Below, piece after piece: positions 8,978-19,416 of a stretch of DNA of 64,000 nt. Source of the stretch: Eutreptiella sp. 'Long Island Sound 2002'. Taxonomy: Eukaryota > Euglenozoa > Euglenophyceae > Eutreptiales > Eutreptiaceae. Below the pieces are notes generated by a model. That model had not been told where the DNA came from. It searched no databases and saw only the letters and a list, made by a program, of their open reading frames with translations. The position numbers and the translations under genes are program-made. The DNA lies in contig OZ038382.1 of assembly GCA_964036045.1 (NCBI GenBank), positions 150,238,961 to 150,302,960 on the forward strand, written 5' to 3'. Each line of letters opens with the position of its first letter. The first letter of the stretch is position 1.

Positions 8978-11900
8978 CTGCACATATGAAACCGGAAACT
9001 CTGACAGGTTTGTTTGTCCCTGGGGAGGGGGGGGGGGGACCCTGCAATCTTGCTGCCCTCCTGGCAGTTGGCAGCGTCAATCGACTCCTGGGGGTGGCAC
9101 GGGTCCTTTAGGCATGTGTTGACGCGAGAAAATGGTTTTTTGAAAAGTGTTACATGCATTTTGTGAATGCTACAACATTTGCCCAAAACTAAAATTCGTA
9201 ACAATCCTCCTGGGCACGGATGCTTCGGAGCGGGGGGAGCAGGGGGAGGGGTCTCACCCAGATACGGTGATACAGCTAGCAATTCAGACTGTCTGCAAAG
9301 GAACCTCATATGTGTGTCGCCCGTTTTGTTCCACTCATTTGCACCTCTCCGCGGGTGTGCAGTGCCTGTGCCTAGAGGGCACTGGGCGCCAAAACTTTCC
9401 CTTCCAAATTGCATTCTCACCTTCGGACGCTCAATGCAGCAATGAAAAACACCGGCCTGATGGTTTTAGGCGAAGGTGTAGGTGGAAACGTACCCTGTCT
9501 AACACAGCCACATCCAAGAGCACTGGATTGCAACCCTCAACTTCAAGAGGAGTGGAAAGGAGATGATGCTAATGTCCTCGCCAGGTGGATCCCTGCAGGT
9601 GGAGAGTGAGCCAGAGGAGCCGGTCTGGAGAGAGCCACAAGGAGGAGAACCCGCCCCCAGTGAGCCCGAATGTGGGAACCAGCGAGGACCAATGGAGGAA
9701 GATGTCGGAGATAATCAAGAATCAGGTGCACCCGTTTGGCACGTGGAGCTCACCGGATTAAACCCGACTTATCAGCTCGGCGGACTTTCGGCCGGCCGAA
9801 AATCCGGTTTAATCCCTACCAAGCTATCTTCTGGGCCGAAAAAGCGGCGGAAAGTCGGGGCGGACCTTCGGCCGGCCGATCTTCCGCCCCCCCTGAACTA
9901 ATACCTCCATATACTAATCATCCCCCGCCCTGTACTAATAACAAGACTCCTGCAACAGCCACAGACCACCTTTTGTGTGTTCCGCCCTGTGTGTGCACTG
10001 CCTTGCCTGTAGCTCATCGGAATGAAACGGTGGTGAGGCTCGGCGCTGGTCCTTGGCCGAAAAACTCGGCGGTGGTCCGGCCGGCCGAGACCGCCGCCAA
10101 GGATTTTGGCCGAAAATTTGGCCGACACCACCGGGCGGCAGTCCGGCCGGCCGAATCGGCCGGCCGAACTGCCAGCTCATTCCGATACCCCCCCCACCCC
10201 ATGTGCCTCTTTAAAAAGCAAAGTCCCCTTCTTAGACCCTCTAAGGAACATGACTCCTGCGGTAGCTACAGACCACCTTTTGTGTGCACCGCGTTGTGTA
10301 GGCACCGCGTTCCCTGTGTACCGCCTTGCCTGTGGCCCCTTATATAACATGACTCCTGCGGTGGCTATAGACCGCCTTTTGTGCGCACCGCGTTCGGTGT
10401 GTACCGCCTTCCCTGTGGCCCCTTTAATAACATGACTCCTGCGGTGGCTATAGACCGCCTGTTGTGTGCACCGCCTAGTGTACGCACCGCGTTCTGTGTG
10501 TACCGCCTTCCCTGTGGCCCCTTTAATAACATGACTCCTGCGGTGGCCACAGGCCGCCTGTTGTGTGCACCGCCTAGTGTACGCACCGCGTTCTGTGTGT
10601 ACCGCCTTCCCTGTGGCCCCTTTAATAACATGACTCCTGCGGTGTCTATAGACCGCCTGTTGTGTGCACCGCCTAGTGTATGCACCGCGTTCTGTGTGTA
10701 CCGCCTTGCCTAGGCCCCCTTAAATACCATGACTCCTGCGGTGGCTATAGACCGCCTTTTGTGTGCACCGCCTTGTGTAGGCACCGCGTTCGGTGTGTAC
10801 CGCCTTGCCTGTGGCCCCTTAAATAACATGACTCCTGCGGTGGCCACAGGCCGCCTTTTGTGTGCACCGCCTTGTGTAGGCACCGCGTTCCCTGTGCACC
10901 ACCTTGCCTGTGGCCCCTCAAATAACATCACAACCAAACCCCTGACCCCAACCGACACGTAATTTGGAAAGCAGACAAAGAGCAAAGCCGAACCGGAAAG
11001 TTGGGGCCCAAAAGAGGGCGGAAATGCTACACCACCCCTGCATTCTCGGGGGTCCCCAACAAAGGGGACAAAATCAGAATACAAAGCGTACCCTAGGGGT
11101 CACCATGATGCTCCTAGGACCCTTGCATTCTGGGTCCCCAGTGGGTGAAGGTGGGTGAAAAAAAAGGGTGCCTAACCTGGGGATGCCTTGGGTGCATCAG
11201 AACGACCCGGTTGTCCGGCCGGCCGACTCGGCCGGCCGGCCGGACCACCAGCCGGTTAGTTAGAAGTGCCGGGCGTTGGTTCGGCTGGCCGACACCACCG
11301 CCGAGGGTACCACCGGTTCATTCCGCCCAGCCGTGATTTAGAGTGAATTAGAGCCTGAGAGGAAAACAACTGTCCAGCATGTGAGCCAGACAATCGTGTG
11401 CACTGCCTTGCCTGTGGCCCCTCCAATAACATGACTTCAACAGTGGCCGCAGACCGCCTTGCGTGTGCACCGCCTTGTGTGTGCACCGCCTTATGTGTGT
11501 ACTGCCTTGCCTGTGGTCCCTTAAATGACATGACTCCTGCAGTGGTCACAGACCACCTTTTGTGTGTCCCGCCTTGTGTCTGCACCGCTTTTTGTGTCCG
11601 CAGCGCCTCGCCTGTCTGTGGCCCCTTAAATAACATGACTCCTGCGCTAGCCACCGACTGCAATGCTTGCAGTTGACCACGCTCAAGCACTCTCGGGAAC
11701 CACCCCCGAGGCCCTGCCCGTGCCCCCTTTTCACCCCGTAGGGCATCCGTGTAGAATTGGAAGCAGCAACGCAGGACGTGAAGGCACAGGCAAACAGTGG
11801 TTGGTCCGATGGCTCAAAAACGAAGAAAAGTAATGGATGTAGGCTTCAGGGGAGGGGTGGGAGGGGCAGAGGTGAACAAGGGGGGAGGGATCTGAAAATT

Positions 11901-14900
11901 CAAAGAACCAAGAAAATTACTGGATGTAGGCTTTGGGGGCGGGGGGATAGAGGGGAACGGGGGGTGGGGGCATTTTTAGTGTGACAAAGGGGGGGGGGGG
12001 GGGGGCGGATTAAACCGGACTTAAGGCCGGCCAAAGGTCCGCTGAGCCCATAAGTTTGCCGAGCCAATAGGTACACCGAACCCAAATCCGGTTAGATGGC
12101 GGGCCGGCACGTACGCATTGTCAAGGTGAGGGGGGGTTGATGTATTAAGTTCATTCGCATCACTGCTCCTTTTGGTGAGTTCCCGGCGGAAGGTGGGTGA
12201 AAGCGGGGGCACCCATCTCCTGCGGCATGGCATCCCTGAACTAGGGTAGGATCTACACCTTGAGAGCAATGTCAGGTTGTGCGGTGTCCACTGTATCTTG
12301 ACAACGCAAAACAACGCTGAACACCCCACGGCCGTACTTGCCGATCACCTTGTACTGCTGCGTAGAATCCCCACAGATCATCTCCCCCACGCGGAATGCA
12401 TAATACCCATCATCATCATCCCAATTTTCACGCAGGGCCGCCTGCATCTCGGGTGCCAAATGGGGCAGGAATCCATCATCGGCTGGTATAGCCCCCCGGC
12501 CCCCCGAGAGCTCGAGCATATTGTTTGTGGGGCTATCGTTGAACATGTCGAAAGATGTGGATTGTGGTGAAGCCATCGGGGAAGCCAACGTCCCTTTCAC
12601 AGGATTGCCCGCTGTTTGCTGGAAGAGACCAGAAAGGAAATATTTGTGTCGCGATATGCGGCACGAAAAACATGACCGGCCCATGCGAGCAACATACACA
12701 ATTGAGGCAATGCGACCTGTAAGCCCCAGGAAAGATAACCGCATGTCACACCAGAAGGCACTGAGCACACAAATCCACGCACACATTGGCAATTGCAGAA
12801 ACAAACAAACGCTTGGATAGAACTCCTCGCATCGTACGGTACATAAATGCCTTATCTGTGCATGCAGGTCAGTCAAGCTTTGAGGTTTAAGCCACTGGTT
12901 TCCACGTCCCCATCATCTTCGGCACTTCAGTGTATGCGCCCAAGCACAACCAATGACCTCCCCGAAACTGTCCACACCTTGGTGGCCTCCTTCTGCAGCA
13001 ACGCTGCCTCTTCATCACGCTCCTTCTCGCGCCAGGGTTCGCGCTGTGCTCGAAGCACATTGGCACGCCGGATTTCCTCCAATTTTTCGTCGTCTTCTGA
13101 ATCCACTTCGTCTGCGTGCACCAGAGGGCGATGACAGAGCGGCATGAATAACTGGGGGCCTTGTCAGAAACTTTTGACATGAAATCAAACCCGGCATGCA
13201 CAGCATGAAATCCCCCCCCTCCCCGCACGCACCTCCAAGGCTGCACAGGGGGGGGGGGTTACTATGGCACCATAGGAAGTGCGGTCTGTAGTTTGTAAAC
13301 ACTGTCTGCCCCAAATGGATGCGGTCTGCCAATCGCAGACACTGTCGGCATGTTGTAGCTGCGAAGTAATAAAAATTTGGGAAAAGGGCCAAGGCCTCCC
13401 TCCCCCCCCAAAAAAGTCTGCTGACGTCATTTACCCCTACACAACGGACATATCTCTCAAGCAAGCGAAGCACGCGAGAAAAGAGGGGAGTGGGGGGGAT
13501 ACAGGGGGGCAACTTCTTGCCCACTATCAATCAGGGAAGCCGAAATGAGCAGTAACCAATCATGCGTGCAGTTCCAAATTGCATCTTCACAGGATTGCAA
13601 TTTTTGGGCCAGCCCAGAAGTACACTTACCCCAGAGCCACAAGGTGCCATACTGTGTTGCACCACGGGGGTCCCAAGCCTTTTTCGAAAATCCGCAGAGG
13701 CAAAATCACCGCGGCTCTGGTCATGGCATTCAATGGCATCCCCCCAAAAGCATGTGACTGCGCCGCAGTGCCATGTATGCTATCTTATGCTGTGGAAAAT
13801 TGCGCCAAAGGCGCCGAGCAAAAAAATTTGGCCCAATCATGTAGTTGGGGGGGGCGTCCCCCTCCACCCAAGCCTTTTTTGTGATACGGGGGGAGGGGGG
13901 GGGGTAGAAATCTTGGAGGTGGCAGGCACTTTTTCAGGGCAGGCACTGCTTTTGTCCTACCCCTACCCTAAGGGGGGGGGGGGTCCGGTCAAGGAGGCAG
14001 GCACCCACTCACCGCCTTGTCCACAGTACCCACCCAATATCAAACCACACGCAATGCAATCGAATAGATATTTCACTTTGAATCTGTTCCCCAACAAAAT
14101 CTCGGCCTCGCCCTGTGTTCTGCATCTGTAGGCCTAGGTACCCCAGCGCCCTGGATTCGAACCCAGGACCCCTGGACCGCAGACGCCACATAGTACCGCT
14201 AGGGTACTGGCCAGATCTGACCAATTGCTCAGGGACAAAATGAAAATTCTATTGCCTTCGGCAGTGCACCTCGAAGAGAGGTTGACAATCAGTCCCTTAG
14301 CCAGGCCAGCAGTCAGTCACACAGAAACACACAGTTTGGGTTTTTTGTCAGTGGCAGACGCGGCCCCAAGCAGTGGGGAGACCATTTGCCTCAGATCGGG
14401 CAGTGGCCGAATGGTAATGCAGCCGGCCGCAGGATTGTTGGTCGGCGGTTCGAGCCCTGGTGGGGTGAATACGGCGGCGCCGCTGCCGCAAACAGTCGGC
14501 CGACCGGGATTCGAACCGCCGACCGAAAACTTTGCGTCGGCTGTGTTACCATCCCACCAGCGGTTGTGTGACAGCGAAACACTTCCCCACTGCTTGGAAC
14601 CTTCTGAGCGAAAACTTTTGACCCCCCCCCCAGCCCCCCCCCCCCCCCCCCCCCCCCAAAAAGTGATCTCCAGTTTTAGGGGGTAGAGGCCTTAGAATCA
14701 AAAAATCCATTGGGGGATGGTCTTATTGGGCAAAATAACGATTTTACAAGGGGTTGGACATCAAATATCATGCCTTGGGGTATGCTACGCGAATGACCCC
14801 AAAAAAGGGGGGGTATATGATGCCCGCGCCTGCGCTTGATCTAACAACCTCTCTTCGAGGTGATTTTGCTTACAAATATTTTCCCCAAAAAATCCCACCC

Positions 14901-17900
14901 CAGTCTTGGCCTACCCCCACCGGTGGGGGCGGGGGGGGGGGGGGAGGGTGATGCCGCTGAGGGCACCCAGAATTTCCAAAAAGGCAGGCAGGCATCCCCC
15001 CCCCCTGGGGGAGGGTATCCAAGCCACTAAAAAAAGGCTTGCCCCCACCCCACCCAAGTGGTGCTGAGTGGTTAAGTGGAACTCTGGAGCCCCCCCAGAC
15101 CCACCAAAATAAAGGTGTCACTATTGTATCCATCCCTGGGACACAAACTCCACAAAGCTTAATGGCCATTGATGATTGTTGGTACCCTTGCTTTCCCTTT
15201 TGTTTGATTTATCATTTCTGTGTTTTGACGCTCTGCTCATGCTCAATGAGGCTTGGCACAGAATCACATCCCCTGCTGCACAGCAGAGGGACCGCATGGC
15301 TGTGCAGCAGACTGCTTGTGCCCAGATTATGCCACATTTTGAAACAATCATCCTCAAACGTTGGAAGATACATCCGACGCAAATCCCGTTTTCTGTATGC
15401 ACTGGTGCACTTCCCTGCAACGCCAGCCGACCCGGTTCCTGCTGAGCGCATGCTGTGGTGTGCGTGCCACACGAGCCACAACAACCACATATCATCTAAG
15501 TGTGGGGGACGACCCCTTGCACCACGCATCCCCACCTTTGTGCCTCAGGATGTGTCATCTCCGCTGGTGGCTGTTGCAGGAACCACTTGTTGCGGGAACT
15601 CATGACCAACACATGATGGCAGAAGAATTCTGTGGAAATGAAGACCGACCGCCTGCCTTCGGCCTATGGGGCCACACACGCCGGCCGCAATCTGCCGCAC
15701 AGCCGCTGTGTCCCTCGGCTGCTTTCAGCCACCCTTCTTGGGTTGGGATGTGATATTGACAAGACGTCGTTTGCTATGGAGCCCCAGGAGGAGGCATCGA
15801 GATCCTGTCCCGTGGCAGTGCTTGGCGCTGGTGCACGGCACTGAAAGAAATAGCTTCCCATGCAACTGACACAGGAGCGCGTCCACAACACCCTCGGGGT
15901 CTTGTGCATCCTGCATACACACTGATGCCCTGTAGCATATGGAATCAAATACCCAATTTATTTCTGCTGGTGTACAAATGCTGAGCATGGTGTGGCAACA
16001 CACACCTGGGGCTGACGGACTGGGCTCATGCTTGGCAGAAACCCCCTGTTCTGGTGAGGGGGCAGCCTCCTGTTGTTTCTCCTGCTGATACTTGGCGGCA
16101 ATGGCTGCTCGGCGCCTTGCAGCCTCTTCCATTTCCCTCTGCAATTTGGCATCCTCATTCTCCTCCTCCGTTTCGTCTCCATCGTCTTCCATGCGGTACC
16201 AGGCTGCTGCTCGGGGGCTGGCTTGAGGGACTTCCTTCTTGTCCCCCATCCCCTCCTTTTCTTTCGGCCTGTCACGGTCTCTATCTCGATCCCTATGCCG
16301 GTCCCCGTCTCTTCTGTGCCTCTCATCTTCTCTTTTCCGATCTGAATATCTGTCCTTGTCAGTGTCTCGCACTCTGTCTCTGTCCCCGTGCCGATCCTTA
16401 TCCCTGGCCCTGTCTCGATCCCAGTCCCGGTCTCTGTCCTTCTCTCTCTGTCGGTCCCTGTCCTTGTCTCTCCGCCTGTCTCCATCCTTCTCCTTCTCTC
16501 TATGCCTCTCCCTGTCTCTCTCCTTATCCTTCTCTCTATACCTGTCCCTTTCCCTATCCTTGTCCTTGTGGCGCTCCCCGTCCCTCTCCCTCTCCTTATT
16601 TCTATCTCGCTCCTTGTCCCTGTCCACACCCCTGTTGTGGTCTCTGTCCCTGTGCCTATCCCTATCCCTGTCCTTACCCCGATTATCAGCGGTGCCATTC
16701 CCGTGGTGTTCTGTCACTCCTCGCTCTCTATCCCGATGGCTATCCTTTGAATACCGAGGGTCCTTGCTGCAATATTCATGATTCTTGCTGTCTCGATCTC
16801 TTTCAGAATCCTGCGGAACAAGAAACCACATGCCAAAGGTTGGCAAATCGTACACAGTGTGCCCAGCAGCACCTACACTGCACATGCCGCAAAGCAGTCC
16901 TCCACCACTTCTTGCGCTTTGTGCCACTGCACCAGAATTCTGCCCCAGGCCCCCCACTGGCTGCTGGCGTGATGGACAGGACATGTGCAGGAACGGTTGC
17001 TGGACAACCAGCCCACCGCAGTGCTGTGCACCCGTGGGTCAGCAGAGAAATCAGACCTCAGCCGATCCCTCTCACAGGGCCCATGACTCCCGCTTAGGCT
17101 CGACAGCAAGAGGCCGGAGGCAATCGTGAGCAGTGGGGCAGACATTTCACTCTCCCCCACAAATTGCAGCCCCCCCCCCCCCTCCCCCCCCTCCCCCCGG
17201 GCCGCAGTCGGCCAAAACACGTTTGGACCCACAGAGGGGGCAAGAGGCCAATAGGTGCCGCCCAAAACAAACCAACGCCATGGCTCGTGCCAACCCCCCC
17301 CCCCCCCCCCCCACAACAACCAACCAAACTATCCAGAACCTCTCGTGAAGCAAAACAATGATCGTTGCACATGATATCAGTGGTAACGCAATGCCGCAGA
17401 TATTGCAGATAGCGCTGTCGTGTGATTCAGCTGGTCACTATTTGTGCAATCCCTGCACGCTCCACGGGTTGAGGGCAGTAAAAAACTAGCATTCGCGTTT
17501 GCATGAAGACAAATTGTGCTGACCTACATTGCGTTCCGCTTGGCCACTACGCTAAAACATCTACCGTGTACTACCTGCCACCACAACGCTCTCTGATCAG
17601 GCAAAACATCAACCACACCCTGTCAATACGGCCTCTGATAGCACACACATACTTTATGGTGATTCGATGAGCCATCACGTCGCTGGCCACCGTCCCTGCG
17701 ATGGTGGTTCGTGTCATGATCCTCCTTCCGACTGCCACGGCCCGATTCCTCAACCCGTGACCGCGCACTATGGCTGCCTCGGTCAGAATGACCCGACCTA
17801 TCATCCTTGGCTCTGTCTTTACCGCGGTCCTTCTCCTGTTCCTTCCCTTTCGTCTTTTCCCGATGGCGTTCCTTCTCGTCTCCCCTCTCTTGGCTCTTCT

Positions 17901-19416
17901 TCCTCGACTTCTCCTTCTGTCTGTCCTTATCCTCCTCATGCCGGCTCTCCTTCCTCGGCTGCTTGTGGCGGTCCCGATGTTTCTCCTGCTCATCCTCCTT
18001 ATCCCTCGGCCTCTTGTCCCGGTCCCGGTCCCGGTGTCTGTCCCGATCCCTGTCCCTGTCCTTTTTCGGCGTCGAGCTTGTCCTTTCCCTGTCTTTTCTG
18101 TCTTCCTTACTGTGCCGACTGTTCACGTGGTCCACGTTCACACCATCCAGCTCTATGGCATCTGCTTCAGGGTCGTCGTACTCAACGACAGATCTCTCGG
18201 ACCGGTGCCTTTTGCTGGCCGCCTCATCTCCAATGGGATGAGCACGCTTCCTGAAGAGGGAAATCGCAGATGGCGCCGCCACGGAGCAGGAACGCTGAAC
18301 CCCTTAACCCCCGAACACAACTGAATACCTTGGTTCCTGAACATACATATGCTGCTGTCGTACTGTGTGTGGACTTTGTTTTGCGCATCGTGCCCCCCCG
18401 TTGTACTGCTGTCCATCTCCAGACGTGCATCATCCCTTTGAATTCCCAGCAGAACATTGGTATTCCAGCATGGGGAGGTTTCTGCGATTCGAAGGACGGG
18501 GCTTACAACACAGGCAAGAAGGGCAGTGAGTGGCAACAGTCAGGATAGATTATGCCTAGCCTCCACTGGGTCATGCGTGCTGTCTTGTTGCTTCTGGTGT
18601 TGACCGACCACACCTGGCAAGGAGCAGTTTGCCAGAAGTGTACACAATGGTGAAGAAAAACCGCATTAAAGTGGGTATGGAATCTCCGGCAAGCTGTGCC
18701 TGAGTGGTTCACTCAGACAAATGAGACTGCTGAACCACTAAAATGCTGATCGGTGAGATGAGAAATCAATCGAAACAGGCATGCTACCACATATACAGAA
18801 TGCTCTCTTGGTGGGAATCAGCTCCGTGGCTAGGCGAACGTGGATCAAAGCAAGCATGTGGAGTAAACAACATATACAAACAACAAACCTGGATGAGCTT
18901 TCGGGAACGTCATGTGCAGGCTGACCATGGCTGTGAACTTCCGCATGTCTCGTTCTCTCCCGGTGTTGGCTTTCTTTACCATTCGCATGAACGTTGTCAT
19001 CATAACCTGTGATAGGAGCAGAAACGTCGGAACATATAGGGGGGTGGATATGGCAAAATGCAACAGACAAAGAACAAATACACACCGTTCACGAAAATGG
19101 ACAAGGAAATGCACGGATTCCCCTCTGTGTTGAAAAACCCTGCCAACCACTAAAAAGGAGGGGCAATGGCGACCAAACTCCGAAATTGGGGTGCATGCAT
19201 GATAACGACTTTGATGGTGGGGACTGATGCCCTTGAAGAGTGACTGGTTGCAATGGGCCTGAGAACGGATAGGAGGACGCAGGGACACGACATACCTTCC
19301 TCGTCCGGGCTGTAATCAGGACTGGAGCTGCTGGCATCATCAGCAGAGTTCACAGGGGATGGGCTTTGGGACTCGTCACTGTAAGCCGACATAAGAACAC
19401 TGTTCACATTGTCCAT
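8651..19416 (-). CDS. PRP4: PRP4-type spliceosomal protein kinase, partial gene (seven exons, C-lobe missing)
   Basis: Exons on the minus strand are 19416-19296, 19006-18889, 18250-17653, 16810-16006, 13111-12978, 12618-12259 and 8977-8651. They total 2,463 bases, or 821 codons, and all intron phases agree. The model has an acidic Ser-rich N-terminus (1-40), a basic segment (80-100), a long Arg/Asp/Lys/Glu repeat region (to about 470) and a dual-specificity-kinase-like domain from about 681. Family signatures are DDDDGYYAFRVGEM just before the kinase, the glycine loop GRGVFSVV, the ATP-binding Lys of DIALK (712), and the catalytic loop HADLKPDNIL (Asp 814, Lys 816, Asn 819). PRP4 kinases (PRPF4B in animals) are nuclear and phosphorylate U4/U6.U5 tri-snRNP proteins such as PRP6 and PRP31 during spliceosome activation. 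Most PRP4 proteins have HCD where this one has HAD. The DFG motif, activation loop and C-lobe should follow a donor at 8650 but are not found down to base 1. Confidence 0.88.
9755..9815. repeat. Small palindromic element with GGATTAAACC ends
   Basis: Begins GGATTAAACC and ends GGTTTAATCC, with a central TTCGGCCGGCCGAA. A related terminus (ggattaaaccggactt) recurs at about 12007 beside ggccggcc. It looks like a very short MITE-type palindrome. Confidence 0.5.
10022..10180. repeat. GGCCGGCC palindrome cluster
   Basis: Several copies of GGCCGGCCGA and TTGGCCGAAAA in both orientations. The same motifs are at 9795-9880, 11218-11250 and 12022-12030. Confidence 0.5.
10250..10926. repeat. 99-bp minisatellite, about seven copies
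   Basis: 'atgactcctgcggt' begins at 10250, 10349, 10432, 10531, 10630, 10729 and 10828, and the next unit is cut at 10927. Spacing is 99 bases with one 83-base unit. Because 99 is a multiple of three, frames stay open on both strands, which does not imply coding. Diverged units lie before (9945-10020) and after (11398-11660). Confidence 0.9.
11398..11660. repeat. Degenerate units of the 99-bp minisatellite
   Basis: Phrases such as 'gccttgcctgtggccc', 'ataacatgact' and 'gcaccgccttgtgtgtgcac' repeat with lower identity than in the main array, separated from it by about 470 bases with GGCCGGCC palindromes. Confidence 0.65.
12259..12618 (-). CDS. PRP4: PRP4 kinase exon 6 (kinase N-lobe start)
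   Basis: Acceptor ttccag|CAAACA and donor AAG|GTGTAG, both phase 0. It contains the family-specific entry DDDDGYYAFRVGEM, the glycine-rich loop KYGRGVFSVV and the ATP-anchoring lysine in DIALK at the exon end. Confidence 0.88.
12978..13111 (-). CDS. PRP4: PRP4 kinase exon 5
   Basis: Acceptor cgcag|ACGAAG and donor AAG|GTGTGG. It encodes EVDSEDDEKLEEIRRANVLR and a further acidic/basic helix (REKERDEEAALLQKEATK). The phases fit exons 4 and 6. Confidence 0.75.
14139..14214 (-). ncRNA. tRNA-derived (pseudo-tRNA or SINE) sequence
   Basis: On the minus strand an A-box-like TGGCCAGTACCCTAGCGG (14213-14196) with a GTAC/GTAC D-stem is followed by a clear B box, GGTTCGAATCC (14163-14153), inside a perfect T arm CCTGG/CCAGG. 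The acceptor stem pairs poorly, so this is probably a decayed tRNA or a tRNA-derived SINE head. Confidence 0.4.
14366..14597. mobile_element. 232-bp palindromic element with two opposed tRNA-like arms
   Basis: Terminal inverted repeats CCAAGCAGTGGGGA (14366-14379) and TCCCCACTGCTTGG (14584-14597). Inside, the plus strand carries a tRNA-like A box (AGTGGCCGAATGGTAATGC, from 14402) and B box (GGTTCGAGCCC, 14447-14457). The minus strand carries a second B box GGTTCGAATCCC at 14517-14506. The arms share GGTCGGCGGTTCGA. No flanking target duplication was evident. It could be a MITE, or an inverted pair of tRNA-derived SINEs. Confidence 0.55.
16006..16810 (-). CDS. PRP4: PRP4 kinase exon 4 (RD repeats and conserved helix)
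   Basis: Acceptor ccgcag|GATTCT and donor CCAG|GTGTGT. About 170 residues of Arg/Asp/Lys/Glu repeats are followed by EEENEDAKLQREMEEAARRR and IAAKYQQEKQQE, the kind of charged helix seen before the kinase domain in PRP4 proteins. Plus-strand Pro/Leu/Ser frames here are antisense shadows. Confidence 0.82.
17653..18250 (-). CDS. PRP4: PRP4 kinase exon 3 (RD/K-rich domain, first half)
   Basis: The acceptor is in a strong pyrimidine tract (ccctcttcag|GAAG) and the donor is AAA|GTATGT. It encodes KRAHPIGDEAASKRHRSER and then alternating Arg-Asp / Lys-Glu repeats (KDRDRDRDRHRDRDRDKR). Such repeats stand in for the RS domain of splicing factors. Confidence 0.8.
18889..19006 (-). CDS. PRP4: PRP4 kinase exon 2
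   Basis: Acceptor cacag|GTTATG and donor CCAG|GTTTGT. The phases (1 in, 2 out) fit both neighbours. It encodes a charged segment (HANGKESQHRERTRHAEVHS). Confidence 0.7.
19296..19416 (-). CDS. PRP4: PRP4 kinase exon 1
   Basis: Start ATG at 19416-19414 opens MDNVNSVLMSAYSDESQSPS, followed by an acidic Ser/Asp stretch. The exon ends at a good donor (AAG|GTATGT), phase 1. The start is chosen as the only ATG in frame with the following exons. No upstream exon is visible. Confidence 0.75.

Larger units (their letters stand above)
8978..12258 (-). other. PRP4 intron 6 (3.3 kb, repeat-filled)
   Basis: GT-AG intron separating the kinase lysine from the rest of the N-lobe. It holds GGCCGGCC palindromes (9755-9895, 10022-10180, 11204-11330, 12003-12110) and a 99-bp minisatellite, with degenerate minisatellite units at 11398-11660. 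The region 8978-9750 has nothing recognisable. Confidence 0.75.
13112..16005 (-). other. PRP4 intron 4 (2.9 kb)
   Basis: GT-AG intron. It contains homopolymer G/C runs (13246, 13972, 14640-14657, 14927-14943), a tRNA-derived sequence at 14139-14214 and a palindromic tRNA-like element at 14366-14597. No protein-coding signal. Confidence 0.75.

Noticed and set aside
10365-11084. Open frames on both strands across the 99-bp repeats
   Set aside because: The 99-base period is a multiple of three, so frames remain open by repetition alone.
16054-17097. Plus-strand Pro/Ser/Leu/Cys-rich frames opposite PRP4 exons 3 and 4
   Set aside because: They are antisense images of the Arg/Asp/Lys/Glu repeat codons. 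The splice phases and kinase homology fix the minus strand.
18690-18740. Possible tRNA ('gcctgagtggttcactcaga')
   Set aside because: There is an A-box-like start but no B box or acceptor pairing. It is a simple local hairpin.
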